A stretch of 8,226 bases of DNA from Prevotella sp. UBA4341. Its GTDB lineage: Bacteria; Bacteroidota; Bacteroidia; Bacteroidales; Bacteroidaceae. The notes under the pieces were generated by a model. The model saw only the letters and a program-made list of their open reading frames with translations, had not been told where the DNA came from and ran no database searches. Position numbers and translations under genes: made by a program. Location: assembly GCA_002393705.1 (NCBI GenBank), contig DGTH01000007.1, forward strand, positions 1 through 8,226, in the 5' to 3' direction. Shown here in pieces: positions 1 through 5,895 of this stretch. Numbering within the stretch: the stretch's first letter is position 1; each line of letters starts with the position of its first letter.

Positions 1-1179
1 CGACCACGTCAGCACGTTGCCATTGACGCTGAGGATGGCTGGTGCCTCGGGGGCTTCGCTGTCCTCCCACGTCATGGGCGGAATGAGTGCTGGGTAGGGC
101 GTAAACTCATCGTGGCAGAAGTCATAGACACCCTTCGTGTTGTCGGTAAAGAACTTGCTGCGGAAGTGGGCATGACCCAGCCCGAAGGAACGCAGCACGT
201 ACATTTCGCGCTTCAGCACGTCGAGCGGCCAGTTCTGCTGTGTGCGGTCGAGCATATAGGTGCCCAGTCCGCCGACCACGATGCGTCCGTAGGTATGCTG
301 CTGCCAGTCAACGGCAAAGGGGTAGAAGTGGTCGCCCTTGAAGTACATCATGGGGAAGAGCGCGTCCATGAGTCCGTCCTTGAGCCAGCCCTGCGCGTCC
401 TGACACACCTTCGAGTAGGCGTTCCAGCCCTTGCTGCTGTAGCGGGGCAGGTCGTCAAACTTGCCGATGGGTGAGCAGCTGTACATGAGCCACGGCTTGC
501 GGCTCTTCACGGCCTGACGTATTTTCTTGACAATGTCCGTAATGTATCGGCGCCCGTCGCCCCGTGGTACGGTAATCTTCCACGTCTCGGGGTATCGTAT
601 GTAGTCCAGGTGGATGCCGTCCACGTCGTAGCGGTCAACAATTTCGGCGCAGATCTTGGCCAGATAGTCGCCCGTCTCAGGCCGTTCGGGATTCATGAAT
701 CCGTCGTCGCCTATCTTCCTGATGACGTTCGGCATCTTCTGGCGCAGCTGCTTAGTGGCCGGGCTGTTCCATTTGCCCACCGGCAGCGTTACCACCCAGG
801 CGTGGCACTGCATGCCGCGCTTGTGACACTCATCAATGCAGAACTTGAGCGGGTCGTAGCCGGGAGAACGGCCCGTCTTGCCCGTCAGGTATTCGCACCA
901 TGGCTCTATCTGGCTGGGGTAGATGACGCTGGCTCTGACGCGCGTGTGCATCAGTACGCAGTTGACGTTGGCTGCCTTCAGCTCGTCCAGTATGCGGCAC
1001 AGCTCCTGTTGCTGACGGCGCATGGTGGCAGGGTCGTTGGCGTGGGTGCGTGGCCAGTCAATGCCGCCTATGACGGTAAGCCAGACGGCGCGCATTTCGG
1101 TTTTTACTATCGTGGGTTGTGCTGTTGCTGCCAGTGTGCAGCAACAGGCAAGGATTATGGTGGCAATGATTTTTCTCAT
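1..1179 (-). CDS. GHL10/DUF187 family glycoside-hydrolase-like protein, exported, C-terminus cut by window edge
   Basis: Translated from the ATG at 1179, the frame stays open for 393 codons to the left edge. Residues 1-20 are an export signal with a likely signal peptidase I site after A-T-A (20); the cysteines at 12-14 make a lipoprotein reading possible but less likely. The GHL10 fold follows: MRAVWLTVIGGIDWP at 29-43 is the usual first strand, and DGIHLDYIRYP at 187-197 is the family hallmark with the presumed catalytic acidic residues D187/D192; LFPMMYF is at 274-280. From about 377 a fibronectin-III-like tail seems to begin (APEAPAILSV) and runs off the window. Known members include E. 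coli DigH (YddW), which cleaves glycan strands of denuded peptidoglycan; the substrate here is unknown and could be peptidoglycan or a dietary/host glycan. It starts 10 bases after the receptor stop, so it is very likely co-transcribed with it. No clear Shine-Dalgarno is seen, only an A-rich gap, as is usual in Bacteroidetes. Confidence 0.88.
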   Translation of the reverse strand, partial: MRKIIATIILACCCTLAATAQPTIVKTEMRAVWLTVIGGIDWPRTHANDPATMRRQQQELCRILDELKAANVNCVLMHTRVRASVIYPSQIEPWCEYLTGKTGRSPGYDPLKFCIDECHKRGMQCHAWVVTLPVGKWNSPATKQLRQKMPNVIRKIGDDGFMNPERPETGDYLAKICAEIVDRYDVDGIHLDYIRYPETWKITVPRGDGRRYITDIVKKIRQAVKSRKPWLMYSCSPIGKFDDLPRYSSKGWNAYSKVCQDAQGWLKDGLMDALFPMMYFKGDHFYPFAVDWQQHTYGRIVVGGLGTYMLDRTQQNWPLDVLKREMYVLRSFGLGHAHFRSKFFTDNTKGVYDFCHDEFTPYPALIPPMTWEDSEAPEAPAILSVNGNVLTWS

Positions 1180-1189
1180 AGTTTCTTTT

Positions 1190-3589
1190 TTAGAATTCCA
1201 GATTCAGCTTGGCGTTGATGAGACGCCCAGTCAGGTAGTTGGGCACGGCATACTGCTGGTTGCTGACGTCGGTGACCCAGTAGTAGGAGTTAACGTTGTT
1301 AATACCGAAGAGGTTGAGGCAATCTACTCCCAGCCAGATGCGTTTCAGTCCGAACGTGGGGCGCTCGTTCTTGTAGGCCAGGAAGCTGAGTCCGATGTCG
1401 GCACGCCGATAGGCGGGAGCGCGGAACTGCTGATACTCCAGGCCTCGGTGTGGAGCGCCAAAGGGCAGTCCGTCGGCAAAGGCCAGCCTTAGCGTCATGC
1501 GCCAGCGTTCCGTACCTGGGAAGTAGTCGGTGAAGTGCAGGTTTACGGCCCAGCGCTGGTCGGTAGGCAGTGGTATGCTCTGTCCGTTGAACTTCTGCTT
1601 TGTTGACATGAGCGAGAGCGTCAGCCAGGAGTCGGTGCCCGGCACGAACTCACCGAAGAGCTTGAAGTCCAGTCCGGCAGCATGACCTTTGCCGATGTTC
1701 ACGCCGTAGTAAGTGAGCTTCATGTTCTGTACGTTGTAGGGTATGAGGTTGCTCAGGGCCTTGTAGTACGCTTCGGCGGTAAAGCGGAAGGGGCGGTTCA
1801 GCATCTTGAAGCGGTAGTCCATGGCAGCCACGAAGTGCAGGCTGCGCTGGCTCTTGATGTCCTTGTTGAAGGTGACCACCGTCTGTCCGTTCACGGTCGT
1901 CGTGTCGCGCATCTCCTTGAAGAAGGGTGCCTGATAGTAGAGTCCGGCAGCCAGACGGAAGGTCATGTCCTGATTGAAGGCCGGCGTGACAGCCAGTGCC
2001 ACTCTCGGCGAAACGGTCGTCTCACGGTTGAACGACCAGTGGCTCATGCGCAGCCCGTAGCAGAGCGTAAAGAAGCTCTGCACGTCGCTGCCCGTGGCCC
2101 AGCGGTAGGTGTCCTGCAGGTAGGCCTCCATGCGCGTGGAGGTCAGGCTGTTGTCGGCCTTCAGCTGGTAGATGAGGTCAAGCCGTTCGGCCGAGTGGGG
2201 GAGAGAGTAGCCGCTGGAGTCACGCATCTCCCATTCGCGTGAGTACTCCTCTATGCGTTCGTGTTTCAGTGTGAAGGCTCCCTCCCACTGGTGGTGCTTC
2301 GTGCGGTGCTGCAGCATGAGCTTTCCGCTCAGGACGTTGGCCGTCAGGCGGTTGCGTGCGTGCTCCATGTAGGTTCCCACGCCCAGCTGTTCGGCCGTCT
2401 GGGCATCGTCGAGCCAGTATTGCCCGATGATGTCGAAAGCTTCGCGCTCCTTGGTGTGGAAGGCAGAGCCCAAGAGGCTGATGTGGGTGTCGGGCGTCGG
2501 GTTATAGGTAATGCTGAGGTTACCGAAGAGCGTACGGAAGACGTCCTTCTCCTGACCGTCGAAATAGACCTTGAAGGTCTTGGCGTTCTGGAGCGTGCCG
2601 AATGAAGTCTCGCGGTCTTCGGGCTCGAACCTGTAGTGGTTCTCCGAAATGTTGCCAATCAACTCAAACAGCCAGCGCTTCGAGGGCTTGTAGGTCAGAT
2701 ACGTCTGATAGTCCAGGAACGTGGGCCTGTACTCGCCCTTGGTGTCGGTGGTGCCTAAGAGGTAGCTGTTGGTCTTGTAGCGTAGTCCGTGGCTCATCGA
2801 GAAACGGCCACCGCCCGTGCCAAAGTAGGCGCTGGCCCCCAGCAGCGAGGCTTGCAGGTTGGCTTCGGTTTTGTCTGGACGGCGGTAACGTATGTCGAGC
2901 GCCGACGACATTTTGTCGCCGTAGCGGGCTTCAAAGCCTCCGGTGGAGAAGCCTATAGACTCCACCATGTCGGCATTGATGACTGACAGGCCCTCCTGTT
3001 CGCCGCTGCGTACGAGCAACGGCCGATAGACCTCGATGTTGTTGATATAGACTGCGTTTTCGTCAAACGAGCCGCCACGCACGTTGTACTGGCTCGACAA
3101 CTCGTTGTGAGACGATACGCCAGCCTGTTGCTGAATAAGCTCCTCGACGGCATTGCCGCTCGCAGAGGGGGCGGCCTTCACGTCGCGTGGCGAGAGTTGT
3201 TCGGTGGGCGTGTTCTGGCGGCGACGCTCGGTGACCACTACTTCGCCCAGGGCTTCGAGCGAGGGCAGCATGACCTCAATCTGCTGTTTCCCCTTCGGGT
3301 TGCGGAAGGTGCGCTTGCGGGCGTTGTAGCCTACCATAGAGAATTTCACCACCACCGAGTCGGCCGAGCGCAGCGTAATGCTGAACTCGCCCTTCAGGTT
3401 GGTCATGGAGAGCTTGTTCTGCTGCGCACAGCTAACGTTGGCCAGCTCTATGGGGTTATGGTCTTCGTCAACCACGCGCCCCGTCAGCGTGAAAGTCTGT
3501 GCAGAGAGCGTGATAGGAAAAAACACAAGCAGGAGAAGCAGCGCCTGCTTCACCCCCGCGCTAACCTTATTGTTAATACTGTTGCTCAT
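1190..3589 (-). CDS. TonB-dependent outer-membrane receptor with carboxypeptidase-regulatory-like N-domain
   Basis: This 799-residue protein is an outer-membrane gated channel powered by TonB-ExbBD. A signal peptide spans residues 1-30 (hydrophobic LLLLLVFFPITL, cleavage SA|Q). Residues about 32-108 form the carboxypeptidase-D regulatory-like beta-sandwich (TLTGRVVDEDHNPIELANV, then VVVKFSMVGY). A linker with LGEVVVTE (114-121) resembles a TonB box region. The plug runs about 135-236 and shows YNVRGGSFDENAVYINNIE (168-186) and GGFEARYGDKMSSALDI (217-233). The rest is a 22-strand-type barrel ending in the terminal phenylalanine (NLEF) expected for BAM-dependent assembly. About 800 residues is shorter than SusC proteins, and no SusD-like partner is encoded nearby, so this is a generic TonB receptor rather than a classical Sus pair. 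The start at 3589 is preceded by AGGA four bases away. The 53-base gap to the upstream decarboxylase contains only a weak 5-bp hairpin (3626-3639). The cargo cannot be read from the sequence. Confidence 0.93.
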   Translation of the reverse strand: MSNSINNKVSAGVKQALLLLLVFFPITLSAQTFTLTGRVVDEDHNPIELANVSCAQQNKLSMTNLKGEFSITLRSADSVVVKFSMVGYNARKRTFRNPKGKQQIEVMLPSLEALGEVVVTERRRQNTPTEQLSPRDVKAAPSASGNAVEELIQQQAGVSSHNELSSQYNVRGGSFDENAVYINNIEVYRPLLVRSGEQEGLSVINADMVESIGFSTGGFEARYGDKMSSALDIRYRRPDKTEANLQASLLGASAYFGTGGGRFSMSHGLRYKTNSYLLGTTDTKGEYRPTFLDYQTYLTYKPSKRWLFELIGNISENHYRFEPEDRETSFGTLQNAKTFKVYFDGQEKDVFRTLFGNLSITYNPTPDTHISLLGSAFHTKEREAFDIIGQYWLDDAQTAEQLGVGTYMEHARNRLTANVLSGKLMLQHRTKHHQWEGAFTLKHERIEEYSREWEMRDSSGYSLPHSAERLDLIYQLKADNSLTSTRMEAYLQDTYRWATGSDVQSFFTLCYGLRMSHWSFNRETTVSPRVALAVTPAFNQDMTFRLAAGLYYQAPFFKEMRDTTTVNGQTVVTFNKDIKSQRSLHFVAAMDYRFKMLNRPFRFTAEAYYKALSNLIPYNVQNMKLTYYGVNIGKGHAAGLDFKLFGEFVPGTDSWLTLSLMSTKQKFNGQSIPLPTDQRWAVNLHFTDYFPGTERWRMTLRLAFADGLPFGAPHRGLEYQQFRAPAYRRADIGLSFLAYKNERPTFGLKRIWLGVDCLNLFGINNVNSYYWVTDVSNQQYAVPNYLTGRLINAKLNLEF

Positions 3590-3642
3590 TCTTTCCTAAT
3601 AACGTTTCTTTATGCCGTTTATTGTCTTCAGCTATGAAGTCC

Positions 3643-4839
3643 CTAATCATTTGCGGATGATGCAGAGGAGCTGACCTCAGCCACAAAGCCGTCAATCTTC
3701 TCCTTGGTGAAGTGTTGCATGACCACGACGTGAGCCAGCGGCCCGCCAAAGCGAGGGTCTTCGTTAGTGGCCAGCTGGTACTTGTGGACTATCGAGTCCG
3801 AGGGACGCTTCATGAACACCGTATTGCTGTAGTCGTTCAGCCAGCAGGGGTAGCCCGCCCGGTCGAGCTGCTGCTTCAGGTAGGCCGTCAGCTCCATGAT
3901 GCGCGAGGCTTGCAGCCGCCAGCCTTCTGCCCCTACCTTCTGGACTACCCACCATAGCTTCAAGGGCTGTATGGGGTCGCGCGAACAGTTTATCATGCGC
4001 ATGTTCTTATTCAAGTAGGGTATGTCGAAGTCTTCCTGGTTGTCATAGACTTCGCGGGTACACAGGAATAAGCCTGACGGCGAGTCGATGCCGAAGAATT
4101 TGTGACCACTGACAGCGATAGACTCGAAGCCCATGAGCTGGCTGCTTACCAGTCGGCGGTGCTCCGTAAAGGGCAGGTAGCCGCCAAAGAGGGCTGCATC
4201 TACATGTCTATAGACGGCTGGCAGCTCGGGGTGGCGCTTCAGCACGGCGTTCAGCACTGGCACGTCGTCGATGGCCCCCTTGAAGGTAGAACCCATGGCA
4301 TAGACCACGAGTGCGGGGCGCTCGCTGTCTAGCTGACGCTCCAGCTCGTCGGGCAGCATGCGCCCCATGGCATCGCTCTTCACCAGCCGCGTCTCCAAGT
4401 TCTGCAGGTGGGCCAGTCGCATGTTTGAGTAGTGGGCCTCGTCGCTCACGTAGAGCACGGGCTGCCGGCCTGTCTTTGCCTTCAGGTAGTTGGCACCGAA
4501 GTAGATGCCGTGGTTGTTGCCGTCCGAGCCGCTGTGGGTAACAAGTCCCCAGCGGTTGTCGTCTGCAAAGCCGTAGATGGGAGCAAAGAACTCGATGACC
4601 TCGCGCTCAAACACCTGCGACGATACCTCCCACGGGGTGTCGGTAAACGGGTCACCGGCATTGTTCAGGTTCATCAGGTTGATGCCTGCACGGTAGTACC
4701 ACTCGTAGAACTCGCCCAGCGGCGACACCTCATTAAATGGGTAACCGAAATAGTTGGGCAGTGTCTCCTGCCATATCTTTACCCACTCGTCCAGTTTGGC
4801 AAAACCGGAGCTGTTGTCTTTTGTCTTTTCTTGTATCAT
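3643..4839 (-). CDS. Group II PLP-dependent decarboxylase, histidine-decarboxylase-like
   Basis: This 398-residue cytosolic enzyme should remove the alpha-carboxyl group of an amino acid using pyridoxal phosphate. Visible landmarks in order: WGLVTHSGSDGNNHGIYFG (97-115), the phosphate-binding glycine/serine region; DEAHYS with H136, the residue expected to stack on the PLP ring; GSTFKGAIDD (183-192); HVDAALFGGYLPF (212-224) with D214, which should contact the pyridine nitrogen; SGHKFFG with K247, the Schiff-base lysine; and NCSRDPIQPLKLWW (284-297). The length and the pattern around these motifs match the short PLP-type bacterial histidine decarboxylases such as the Morganella morganii enzyme (378 residues) better than the longer glutamate or aromatic decarboxylases. 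All core residues are present, so it is probably active. Substrate specificity (histidine, serine, tyrosine or other) is inference only. It is the first gene of the minus-strand cluster; a TAnnTTTG element lies about 24 bases upstream of the ATG at 4839. No antiporter gene for product export is adjacent. Confidence 0.88.
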   Translation of the reverse strand: MIQEKTKDNSSGFAKLDEWVKIWQETLPNYFGYPFNEVSPLGEFYEWYYRAGINLMNLNNAGDPFTDTPWEVSSQVFEREVIEFFAPIYGFADDNRWGLVTHSGSDGNNHGIYFGANYLKAKTGRQPVLYVSDEAHYSNMRLAHLQNLETRLVKSDAMGRMLPDELERQLDSERPALVVYAMGSTFKGAIDDVPVLNAVLKRHPELPAVYRHVDAALFGGYLPFTEHRRLVSSQLMGFESIAVSGHKFFGIDSPSGLFLCTREVYDNQEDFDIPYLNKNMRMINCSRDPIQPLKLWWVVQKVGAEGWRLQASRIMELTAYLKQQLDRAGYPCWLNDYSNTVFMKRPSDSIVHKYQLATNEDPRFGGPLAHVVVMQHFTKEKIDGFVAEVSSSASSAND

Positions 4840-4862
4840 CTTCTTATCCCTAAAAATCGCTG

Positions 4863-4895
4863 CAAAGGTAACTAAAAATCAGGAAATACTTCACA
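4863..4895 (-). promoter_or_regulatory. Bacteroidetes-type promoter for the decarboxylase cluster
   Basis: Read on the minus strand, TACCTTTG at 4870-4863 is an exact match to the Bacteroidetes -7 consensus TAnnTTTG, followed by GC. A degenerate -33 (TGTG for TTTG) lies 21 bases upstream at 4895-4892. Transcription would begin near 4856-4858 and give a short leader of under 20 bases before the ATG at 4839. The -7 match is clear; the -33 is weak. Confidence 0.55.
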
Positions 4896-4930
4896 TTCGT
4901 GGCAGATAATTTTGGTTTTCTTGAGCATGA

Positions 4931-4962
4931 GTACCTTCGCCGTCTTTTGTCGGCAAAGGTAC
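4931..4962. promoter_or_regulatory. 12-bp inverted repeat overlapping a second minus-strand TAnnTTTG element
   Basis: GTACCTTCGCCG (4931-4942) and CGGCAAAGGTAC (4951-4962) are inverted copies matching at 11 of 12 positions around an 8-base T-rich centre. The right arm, read on the minus strand, contains TACCTTTG (4961-4954), a perfect -7 element identical to the one at 4863-4870; a TTGC lies 12 bases further upstream, so -33 spacing is poor. The arrangement could be an operator for a dimeric regulator placed on an upstream promoter of the decarboxylase cluster, or a hairpin. The symmetry is directly visible; the role is inferred. Confidence 0.4.
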
Positions 4963-5117
4963 AAACCTTTTTGCAATTTTCTGAGAAAAAAACTAAAATT
5001 TCGTCTTATGACAGTGCAGGGTTACAAGTCTTCCACCACATGGAACGTTCATTAAGTGGCAAACTTTATGGCGTGAGAAACTACTCAACTTTCAAGATAG
5101 AAAGCAAAAATCTGCCT

Positions 5118-5134
5118 TATTTCCTTTGCCGTTT
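5118..5134 (+). repeat. 17-bp direct repeat, left copy
   Basis: TATTTCCTTTGCCGTTT is repeated exactly at 7840-7856 in the same orientation. This copy contains the TTTG used as the -33 element of the promoter ahead of the transposase relic. Confidence 0.8.
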
Positions 5135-5155
5135 CGGAATTATTGCCTAACTTTG
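5125..5155 (+). promoter_or_regulatory. Consensus Bacteroidetes promoter ahead of the transposase relic
   Basis: TTTG at 5125-5128, a 19-base spacer, and TAACTTTG at 5148-5155 fit the TTTG-N19-TAnnTTTG consensus of the Bacteroidetes housekeeping sigma factor. The following bases GCAGC match the usual start region. It points into the truncated transposase gene, so it is probably that gene's original promoter, left intact when the coding part was lost. Confidence 0.65.
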
Positions 5156-5179
5156 CAGCATGGGAAAAATGTAAAGAAT

Positions 5180-5500
5180 ATGGATACATTGAACAGAATG
5201 CCGTGGGCAGCCCAGAACGCAGTCTTCCAGCGGTTGGAGGAAATAACCGAGGTGAGCGCCATGACCAAGGATGAGCGCATCAAGTATGACCACGCCCTGA
5301 AGGTCTATAGTGACACACTGAACACCTATAATGGTGCTTTGCAGGATGGGCTGCAGCAAGGACTGTAGCAAAGCCGTGCGGAAGGAATTCAGCAGGAAAA
5401 AATGGAAACGATGCGTCGCCTTCAAACGATGGGTCTAACGGCAGAACAAATAGCCCAAACTGTTGGACTAAGCGTTGACGAAGTAAAGAAACTGTTATGA
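5180..5500 (+). pseudogene. C-terminal relic of a PDDEXK-family (Rpn-like) transposase/nuclease, with internal stop
   Basis: From MDTLNRMPWAAQNAVFQRLEE the frame matches the C-terminal part of the PD-(D/E)XK nuclease family transposases that are abundant in Bacteroidetes: a helical stretch with EVSAMTKDERIKYDHALKVY, then a Q/G/E-rich coiled segment, then RRLQTMGLTAEQIAQTVGLS, the usual last helix-turn-helix-like segment ending VKKLL and TGA at 5498-5500. A TAG at 5366-5368 interrupts the frame at a spot where CAG (Gln) is expected, and the sequence resumes in frame straight after it, so this is a single nonsense change. The N-terminal nuclease domain, roughly two thirds of a normal gene, is absent. 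Homology may extend a few codons upstream (GKNVKN before the Met), just after an intact promoter, suggesting an internal deletion joining promoter to C-terminus. Not expected to encode a working nuclease. Confidence 0.75.
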
Positions 5501-5587
5501 GCTAGTAATACAAAAACGAGTTTAAACAAATATATAATGTATCACTAAAAAACGATTAAGAAACAGACAGTAAACGAAGAACATTCA

Positions 5588-5695
5588 GGGAGCCTCGTCG
5601 GCACCAGGTGCTGCACTCCCACAGGGATTAACGAACAAACAATTTATTACTAACCAACAGAAATTGTGCGTCGCAGTCCCCGTTCGTAGTCTTTT
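5588..5695 (+). ncRNA. Predicted structured RNA segment, upstream part (stem-loops plus T-run)
   Basis: Two hairpin units are visible. GGGAG (5588-5592) can pair with CTCCC (5616-5620) around an inner GGCACC/GGTGCT (5600-5605 with 5607-5612). Then ACGAAC (5631-5636) pairs with GTTCGT (5682-5687), enclosing ACAATTT (5639-5645) with AAATTGT (5661-5667) and a 15-base loop. TTTTT follows at 5692-5696. CTCCC could instead join a local TCCC/GGGA hairpin (5617-5627), so alternative folds exist. The unit could be the 5' half of a larger RNA continuing into the rod at 5727, or a terminator for read-through from the transposase relic. Strand is inferred from the T-run and the downstream gene. Pairing was found by eye; no energy was computed. 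Confidence 0.35.
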
Positions 5696-5726
5696 TAAGA
5701 TAACTTGAGCTTTCTGCTCTTGTCTC

Positions 5727-5851
5727 TCTCTACACGAATCCGCCAAATTCAACGCTGAGAGCAAGCAGTACAGAAGGTTCACGTCCGTAAGGGGGCGTGA
5801 ACTGTTCTTGTTTGTTTAGCGTGTGGTTACTTGGCGGTACCTGTGTAGAGA
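5727..5851 (+). ncRNA. Rod-like structured RNA (about 125 nt), leader of the LRR gene or free small RNA
   Basis: Six helices stack into one long hairpin: TCTCTACAC (5727-5735) with GTGTAGAGA (5843-5851); CCGCCAA (5740-5746) with TTGGCGG (5831-5837); ACGCT (5752-5756) with AGCGT (5818-5822); AGCAAGCA (5760-5767) with TGTTTGTT (5809-5816, two G-U pairs); AGAA (5772-5775) with TTCT (5805-5808); and GTTCACGTCC (5777-5786) with GGGCGTGAAC (5793-5802, one G-U) closed by a GTAAGG loop. That is about 43 pairs with small internal loops, far more than expected by chance. No protein-coding gene occupies it. It ends 44 bases before the LRR start codon, so it may be a 5' leader element; the rod shape with internal bubbles also recalls 6S-type RNAs. 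I do not recognise the family. No TAnnTTTG promoter is obvious just upstream. Strand is assumed from the downstream gene. Confidence 0.55.
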
Positions 5852-5886
5852 ATAAGCATCGGATGGTTGCACGCCTTTTCTTATTC
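5850..5886 (+). promoter_or_regulatory. 7-bp hairpin immediately before the LRR start codon
   Basis: GAATAAG (5850-5856) is perfectly complementary to CTTATTC (5880-5886), with a 23-base loop, ending nine bases before the ATG at 5896. Its left arm shares two bases with the closing helix of the upstream rod (5843-5851), so both cannot be complete at once. It could influence translation of the LRR gene; the stem is AT-rich and modest, so this may be incidental. Confidence 0.3.
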
Positions 5887-5895
5887 TTAATTCAA

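Larger units (their letters stand above)
4840..5124. other. Intergenic region between the minus-strand cluster and the transposase relic
   Basis: No convincing gene is seen. The stretch is AT-richer than the genes to its left. It holds the two minus-strand promoter-like elements listed separately, a small palindrome GAACGTTC at 5043-5050, and the left copy of the 17-bp direct repeat at its right end. The open frame on the plus strand here (4899-5150) has no recognisable domain and overlaps the promoter elements, so it is not called. Confidence 0.6.

Noticed and set aside
112..1218. Plus-strand open frames over the GHL10 gene
   Set aside because: They lie antisense to a clear GHL10 reading frame with signal peptide and hallmark motif; their proteins have no recognisable domains and reflect the high GC content.
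1682..3637. Several plus-strand and alternative minus-strand frames over the TonB receptor
   Set aside because: The receptor frame explains the region fully, from signal peptide to terminal Phe; the others are low-complexity antisense products.
3626..3639. CTTCA/TGAAG hairpin between decarboxylase and receptor genes as a terminator
   Set aside because: Only five pairs and no T-run on the transcribed strand; unlikely to stop transcription between the two genes.
4899..5150. 83-residue plus-strand open frame
   Set aside because: No family resemblance, and it overlaps promoter-like elements, the inverted repeat and the direct repeat.
5527..5534. CAAATATA, a minus-strand TAnnTTTG match
   Set aside because: It lies in an AT-rich stretch, lacks a -33 element at the right spacing, and points into the antisense of a relic gene.
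5585..5782. 65-residue minus-strand open frame across the structured region
   Set aside because: It covers the predicted helices, has no domain or promoter, and its openness is best explained as a by-product of the conserved RNA-like sequence.
5725..5851. Invertible promoter flanked by TTGGCGG...GTGTAGAGA inverted repeats
   Set aside because: The arms differ in spacer (4 versus 5 bases, unrelated sequence), which is unsuitable for site-specific inversion, and the enclosed DNA continues the same nested helix, so an RNA stem is the better reading.
5727..5851. Firm assignment as 6S RNA
   Set aside because: The overall rod shape is suggestive, but I see no single large central bubble of the usual size and cannot run a covariance search.
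5797..5895. Upstream in-frame start for the LRR protein
   Set aside because: It would place 33 extra residues, encoded by the rod and hairpin, in front of a normal signal peptide; the ATG at 5896 gives a conventional export signal.
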